Source: Nilaparvata lugens (taxonomy: Eukaryota; Arthropoda; Insecta; Hemiptera; Delphacidae). From it: DNA of 64,000 nucleotides. The position numbers and the translations under genes were made by a program. Under the pieces are notes generated by a model. The model had not been told where the DNA came from, searched no databases, and saw only the letters and a list, made by a program, of their open reading frames with translations. The DNA lies in NCBI RefSeq assembly GCF_014356525.2, contig NC_052508.1, positions 39,407,113 through 39,471,112 on the forward strand, read 5' to 3'. This document shows, one piece after another, positions 57,490 through 64,000 of the stretch (positions within the stretch are counted from its first letter, which is position 1; each line of letters opens with the position of its first letter).

Positions 57490-59072
57490 TCAATTTCATA
57501 AAAAAGTACTATAGTATTATTTTATAATAATAAAATAAAAGATTTGCAGCATTTATTTAGGATTTTCGTTAAATAATAATTATATATTATTTTATAATAA
57601 TAAGCTTGATGCCAAGCTTTTTATATCAGTATCTTACCGTTTCTGTAAAAATACAGATATAATCAGCTGATTAAAAGTGAATTGTGAAAAGTGATATTGC
57701 TCATATTCGCGGCGCGTAAGCACCTTTAGAGTTACAGATTTTTGATTATGATCCCGAATTCATTAGTACTTTAAATATGTTTTCATCAATTTTATTACTA
57801 AAGATGCCAGTGGGTGATTATAATTCTTATTGCCCTAGAATTGGAATAATTCTAATTACCCTATATCATTCAATTTTCAATACAGTAATTATTACCTTAT
57901 AATGATTCTTATGTGATCAAAGTAATCTCGTTGATGAATGAAGATTTTCCGACAAACTCAACATCATAAACCAGTAAAAATCAACCTATGAAGCAAATCA
58001 ATGGAAATAACGAACTGAACCAAAAGCTGGTTTGAACAATTCGGAAATTCGCAGTCTGAGAAATCATTCAAATTCATCCACCAACGATTAGAATGTTGCT
58101 ATGTAATGCAATGATCTGAACTTGAAAAGATTGAAACCTGAATCAGACGATTGTTGGAGTTGGAGGTGAACAAACCTCAGAGATGAACAAATGATTGAGA
58201 AAAGGATGGAGAATGGTGATGAGTGAGTTGGAAGGGGAAGTGGGAAACGTGTCACAATGTTAGGGCGTAGATCGCAGAATATCGCTGCCATCTGTCAGCA
58301 TAGAGAGGGAAGTTAATCTTCGGAAAAGAGGCTCCCTCACGAAAAGTCAACAGAAAGGTGAGTGGGAGGGGTGCCAGATCAATGGAATGAACGAGTGAAG
58401 GAAACAAAGTATGGCTGTGTGATTCGCCTAACCTGCTTTGATCACTCAGGGTGCTCTTCCACTCCACACTTTCCTCCTTCTCCTTCTTACTCTTCCTTCC
58501 TCCTCCCACCCACAATCGGCTCTCGTGTGTCATTCGAGAGCTGAACAAATAAAAGGGCGCGTGACTGATATCTCTGCGCGCGTGCATGGCAAAGAAAGTG
58601 CTACAAAGGGCAATGCAGGAGGAAAAATAGTTTGAGAGAGTTCAAGTGTGGAAAAATAAGTGGATGAATGAGGAGATACAAATAATACGATTATGCAAGT
58701 TTGAAGGGTCGTCCAAAATCGCCAAAAATACTTAGGTATACTTAGATAGGCCTACGTTCATGTCATATTCATGCAATTTCTGAACTCCATTTGATCAGTT
58801 TAATTTTTTGAAAAGCACAGGTTCATATAATTCAAAAAAAAATTATTATAAAGTTTCACTCCTCAATTGTGAATAGAAAAGTATTGAAGTTATTTTGGGA
58901 TTGGTAGGAAGTATGAACCAAATTACATTGTTTACTCAGATATTCTATTGTGAGTCTCAGTGAACGTCTTTCTTAGAATTTATACTGCATACTCAATTAT
59001 CGTGCATTTGTTACAGGTTTGTTGATTGACAAAGGGTTCTCATTGGTGGCTCCATTTATCTTCACAGTAAGT
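57490..59072. other. AT-rich DNA; low-complexity and a GC-richer patch
   Basis: TATTATTTTATAATAATAA occurs twice between 57515 and 57605. A GC-richer patch spans 58130-58620, with short frames on both strands and C/T-rich runs, and no recognised product. Confidence 0.4.
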
Positions 59073-59150
59073 CAGTGATTCTCAAAGTGTGGGGCGCGAC
59101 CCCCAAGGGGGGCGCGATGAATGCTCATGGGGAGGCAAAGCTTCGTTGGA
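59073..59150 (+). mobile_element. Terminal fragment of a hAT-type DNA transposon
   Basis: CAGTGATTCTCAAAGTGTGG followed by GGCGCGACCCCCAAGG is a hallmark end of hAT elements of the Charlie/ZBED kind. No matching inverted end (CACTTTGAGAATCACTG) is found downstream in the window and no transposase is visible, so only one end can be supported. The right boundary given is approximate. Confidence 0.6.
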
Positions 59151-62100
59151 AAAAAATTAATTTTCTTCTAAAATAATTACGATAAGCAATCTTTCTACTT
59201 TTAAAATTACAAGTGTGTAATTTTTACTCAACAAAATATTTATATCAACCTTATTGTCAAACATTTAATTATTTCAAGTTTATCATCAGTAAAACTATGT
59301 GCATTTGCATCAACAGTGGTTTGATGAGTCTCACGGTAGCATGGCTAGTTGTTGTTTTAGTGGCTCCAATACCACGAAGTAGATATTGACCGATCACATC
59401 CTACTGAGTAGAGATAATCATTGGTGTGTTTGGTGTTTGAGTTCTAATTTTTCTGTTCCATTTACTGCATCGATTAAGTCCTGGAACTTAATGGTCGAAA
59501 ACTATAGAACAGTTAAAAGTGAAGCACCTGAATTTCCGGATTAGATTTTGTTCTATCAAATCAGTTCCCATCTTCAATATGTAATATAGATCAGTAAAAT
59601 GGAACATAATAGATTTGAATGATTATGAAAATTATGGTCCCAAATTACAATGAGCAATAAGTTTAAAGTTAGTATTAGTGAACAGATTGCAAAATTTGGA
59701 ATATTGAATGTTCTATACTGATAGACAATGATAAATAAATGATGAACTACGTATCAAGCCATTAGCAATGCATTGTTATATTGAACGATGTACAAATTAA
59801 TCAAATTAGAGCGTGTGACGTTGGATAGTGGCCATGTAATAGTGGGAATGGGGGGGGGCCTGTGCGCTCATCTTGTTAATCAGGAGACCAGCTTGTTATT
59901 ATTGGGTTTGGGCTTTAGAGTTCAATAATAACAGGCAGCCGTTATGTGCGAGTTGAAACTACGTGATAGTTGTTATAATCTTCTGTTTAACAGGATAGGA
60001 CATTGTCGCCTATGTATCGGGTGGAAGTGATGGGGGGGGGGGTGAAGATGGTGAATTTGTGGCCCGCAAACGAAACAGGCAAACTTGAGAGATGGTTGGA
60101 GCGCGTGCGTGCGTAAGAGACCGTGTTTACGTTCCCGTAAATTGTACCGTCAAATTGATTTATCACTGAAACTGGGAGCTAAATCCTTAAACGCGAATAC
60201 CACTGTCGGCTCATTCTATATAGGGGTATACATCAAAACCCACACACACACATGCACGCGCGCGCGCTCTGTGTTTAACTGAGTGTGAACACATAGTATC
60301 CGGTATCATTAGACGGGCACCTGGCGATTTGGGACCCCTTGACGAGGGGCGAAGAGAGTATCACTGAGAAAAGGGGAATTTGTAGTTGTGGAATTGTGGG
60401 TTTGGGTGGGGGTGCGGTGCCTAATGCGAGCATAGGTGCCGACTGAACCTCGCAGGGCAGGGAGCGGTACCTGCCTATGTGTATTCTAAGTATGCGGAAA
60501 AGGAATGGGCCCGGCAAAGAAATGAATAGCTTAGTGCCTGTTGATGCAAACTGTGATATTGCCTTGCAAAAGGTGCAAAAGTCTGGTGGAAGAATTGCAA
60601 TGGTGATAAGATTTGTGGAGACACGTTGTATTGTTGATTGTGGGTTGTATTATTTCTATTCGAGACTCTTATGAAGTACGTCAAGTATTATTATTTCTGA
60701 AATGTTGAGTATTTTTCAAGTCGGTTATCATCAACTTTATTCTTAATTTGTTTCTTGTATTTTTTATAAATAGAATTAATATGTTAATATTTTCTATGAT
60801 GCATTAAGAACTCATACAATACAATGTTGTCATCATAGTACTGAAATAACACATTTTTATTTTTCATTTAATGAATTTAATAAATTTATTCATTTAATGA
60901 ATAACCAATGTTTTCGAAACTTACATTTGGATCAGAGTGGCTTTTTTCTTTGTTGCAGGTGAGCTGATCTCCATGGCTGTAATGGGTAATGTAAGATGTA
61001 GGTGTTAACAGAGATGAACGAGTATTGAACAAAGTACTTCTCTTTCCTCTGGTGTTAATTATTCAAGAGATATAATTATATATTATGTCAGTTATATTTA
61101 CAACTGCGAACTTCAATGGCGAACTTCAATATTTGATCACAATTTCAATCACACTCCACCAAAATAGAACCCCAGTATTCGTTCTACTCTCGTCTTGCCA
61201 TATCCATATGTGGATACAAATCCAACACATTTTCAATCCTTTGTCATGAGCTATGAATCAATGATCATTTTCTTTAAATGACATATTGAAAACAATGGTT
61301 CCTATCAAGCTCATTAGTAATTTAAGCTGTGACTTTTCATCAGAGTTGATTTATATCAATGAGTTTCCACTTCCACGAATTTAATAAACATGTCTCATAC
61401 ATTGCGTTCTATTCAATGTGATCGTGATGAATAATGATGAAATCATCGCCATTCCTTGAAAATTCCCAATCTATTACGATTAAACAGCAGGATTTTTAAT
61501 CAAACGTTGCATTGCTTTTGTATTATAATGAGTCATGGCACTGCTAGGAGCTGTAACTTGTTCAAATGATAATCTTCCTCTCAAATAATTGACGTATCAT
61601 TTTTATTATTCATCTGGTAAAAATCGAGCTTGTTATCAGTTTTTGATGAATCCTCCTGCACTTAATGCCATCGGCTATGTTGATTTCTCAACAGATACGA
61701 ACTATATGAGCTGATATATACGAAAAGAAAGAGGTTATCATTTCTTCATCTCTCTTACCGTAAAGAAACCTGTACTAAGCTAATGAGTCAAAAAACAGTA
61801 CAGTCAAATCAATTTCACCATTCAAGATTTCTAACAAACCTCGAATTTATAAAATTAATAATTTTAATTTATAATTCAAGATCATAGTTGACACAGTGCA
61901 TCCTTGCTTCACAGTTGTATCCTTTTCAATAGTGTTTAAATTGCCAAATAAATCTTTTGACAAATTATCCAAGAGTCACTGTACGTGTTGTAATAGTGCT
62001 AATACTCACTTTAATCAATACAGTTCCTATTAATACTGAATTTGATTCACATGCCTCATACATTGCCTTGTTTTAATGTTATCGTGATGATTATTGACAA

Positions 62101-62763
62101 ACAAGCCTTTTATTGTTCAATGAGTAGCTCGAAGTTCATCGATATTGATACTCTTCTGATTAAAACTTATGACCATTGTCAATTCTTCACTTATTACATT
62201 GTCCACTTACTACAATACTAATAACAATAGAAGTGAAGCTGTTGGAAGGTTGTCAAAGTGCGATAACAATGTTGTCTGGCTAGTAGTACAACTACTAACA
62301 GTTGTGGAAGTAAAGTTGCAGTGGGGTCTAGTTGGTCCGTCTGTCGTGGGCGGAAGGTGTTTGAGCATCACACTTAGCTAACTGCAGCGCCGCACGCACG
62401 CATTAGGGCGCACACAGCTTCATTACACGCTGACTCAAATTGCGAAGAGTTTGGGTGCATGACGGCATCACGCCAGGTGCAAACGGTCCACCAGACCGCC
62501 TCTCCACTCTCCATCTATCTACACGGACCCTCAGACCCCCACAAAAGCAGATGTCTGCCAGGGAAGCACATGCCGGCTCCCGCACATTGCATCCACCTTC
62601 AAAAATAATAAAATTATGATCGTCAGCTGCATGTCTTGTCATAAGAGCCAAATTGATGTTCAATTATTTTCTGTAATTGATTTAAAACATGTTTTGTGAT
62701 AAGCAGTTAATTCTTGTTCAATAATTTTCTAATGTTGCTTGTATCGCTGATTCGTATCTACAG
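59151..62763. other. Mostly unique DNA; small simple repeats
   Basis: A G-run of ten to eleven lies near 60032. A (CA)n-ATGCACG-(CG)n tract sits at about 60239-60268 and has Z-DNA-prone alternation. GC-richer single-copy blocks lie at 60300-60480 and 62390-62590. Small frames there have no recognised motif. Confidence 0.4.
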
Positions 62764-62912
62764 CAGTGAGCATAGAATGTAACATTCATTATAATATAGA
62801 ATGTAACCATTGTATAGTATAGTATTGTATTGCATAGTCAATTGAATAGCTACATTTATAATGTTACAATTGAATGTTCAATTGTATAGAATGTTACATT
62901 CTATACTCACTG
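62764..62912. mobile_element. MITE-like element, 149 bp
   Basis: Terminal inverted repeats CAGTGAGYATAGAATGTAAC at both ends enclose AT-rich sequence with repeated GTATAGTATAGT and CAATTGAATGTTCAATTG words. There is no coding capacity and no clear target duplication. Superfamily unknown. Confidence 0.6.
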
Positions 62913-64000
62913 ATTTTCAGTCGAGAAAAAATATTGGAGAGTTGAAATTCAGGTGACTATTACTCTCCAATCAAGGCCCCACTCTTGCCGTAATCAAAAT
63001 TATAAGTAGATTTCCCATGAAATAATGCAATTTCATTACAGAGGATACAGAAATTTATTAGAAATATTCCTCGTGAATATCATCTACTCTGTCAAAGAAT
63101 AAGTGGGAGAATTATCCGTGGAATTTTGGAATAAATAACAAAAATAATGTATTAAAAAGTATATGAATGTAAATTCGAATTCAATGTATACTGTGGCTGT
63201 TTATTGTTGTGTTGTATGAACCTTGTTTTTAATTTGCTGTTTTGACCGGCCTATATTCCAAGTGTAATGTTCTATTGAGGCTAATAAAGGTATTCTTTTC
63301 TATTATGCTTTGCTATGTTATGCTGGGCTAGGCTATGCTAGGCTACGCTATAAGATAGATCGTCATGTGGAATAGGTCATCATCATAGATTGGCTACCAT
63401 AAGGGATTATAACTAAGGTTAGGTTCGTTTCATGCATGCTATGTTACAAACATGTTATTACGAGCAGTCTATTTGTCATGTTCATAGTTCATTAGTTGGT
63501 CATTTTCAATGGTGGTCGTAGACTGGAAGTCATAAAATAAAGCGTTTTTCACGCACTGTTTTAGAGCTAACGGGCACAGATTAATAACTCAGCTTCGTGT
63601 AGTTTGCGTAAGCGAAATTACGTTTTTGTTGAAATTGCACTCCACCATACGGTGAAGCATCAAAAGTTTTAAAAATATTGTTTCCTGTTTTTAATGATGG
63701 AATTTTACGTTCTTCCATAAGCTAGGTTCGCCTTGGGAAAAACATGAGGTCCATTACAATTTCAATGGATTTCAACATGTTGTTTCTTTGAGCAAAGTTT
63801 CAAGCACGAGAAATGATAAATAATATTCATATTATTTTTCGAACCTTTGTAGATCCACAGAGAACTGCTGTCCACGATTTATTGGCCCAAGTTAGACCTT
63901 GATATTCAATGAACTATTTTGCAAATTGTAGTATTGATTATTGTCAGTCGGGTATGGAAAACTTCAAGATATAGGAAAACATTCAAGTGAGTTCGCTGTA
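62913..64000. other. Right edge: unique DNA and a short tandem array
   Basis: At about 63300-63350 there is a degenerate array of (C/G)TATGCTA and GGCTA units (TATGCTGGGCTAGGCTATG and so on). Otherwise no frame or repeat end is recognised up to the end of the window. Confidence 0.45.

Noticed and set aside
60239..60268. Alternating CA/CG tract as a functional Z-DNA element
   Set aside because: Short simple repeat without other supporting signal; noted only as a microsatellite.
63558..63569. GTTTTAGAGCTA, identical to the start of a well-known CRISPR guide scaffold
   Set aside because: Only 12 bases match, there is no repeat array, no spacer and no Cas gene, and the surroundings are insect DNA. 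Coincidence.

Overview
The window looks like nuclear DNA of an insect. It is AT-rich, has no operon-like layout, has long gene-poor stretches, and is crowded with several kinds of eukaryotic transposable element, mostly broken. Several dispersed repeat motifs (a repeat bounded by ACTTTCCTTGC / GCAAGGAAAGT, the tail GACCTCACTTCGCTCGGTCAA-like end, and many TAGGCCTA words) resemble what I remember from planthopper genomes such as Nilaparvata. That assignment is recall, not a search. I found no convincing host protein-coding gene, tRNA or rRNA. Essentially all recognisable coding sequence belongs to mobile elements.

Layout. 1.2-3.3 kb: a pogo/Tigger-type DNA transposon with TA target duplication, itself hit by a LINE tail and by a non-autonomous repeat (family A). 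3.3-23.6 kb: mostly unique AT-rich DNA holding two copies of a long non-coding repeat (family B, one a 1.78 kb inverted-repeat structure), a 153 bp palindromic MITE, and several GC-richer islands that look like candidate regulatory DNA, including a GATA-site cluster near 13.7-14.2 kb and homeodomain-site clusters near 12.6 and 17.0 kb. 23.66-37.5 kb: the most informative region, a tandem duplication. A Jockey-like LINE had been hit by a BEL/Pao LTR retrotransposon (5 bp target duplication ACCTG) and the whole was then duplicated. The left copy keeps the full Pao element (two LTRs, primer binding site, broken pol) and later received an RTE-like LINE with an 11 bp target duplication. The right copy keeps only a solo LTR and serves as the empty site for the RTE-like LINE.

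40.1-46.2 kb: a LINE with an ORF1 (PHD-type zinc finger, coiled coil, FP-like C-terminal domain) and an endonuclease domain split by two family A insertions; its reverse transcriptase is deleted. 49.8-51.1 kb: a broken LINE on the minus strand. 51.5-55.57 kb: a Penelope-like element (reverse transcriptase plus GIY-YIG endonuclease), split by another LINE, whose 3' end carries a hammerhead-ribozyme-like motif. 57.3-57.5 kb: a foldback sequence with a clean hammerhead core on the minus strand. 59.07 kb: one end of a hAT-type element. 62.8 kb: a 149 bp MITE. The genes do not form a pathway; the window is a record of nested transposition, tandem duplication and LTR-LTR recombination.
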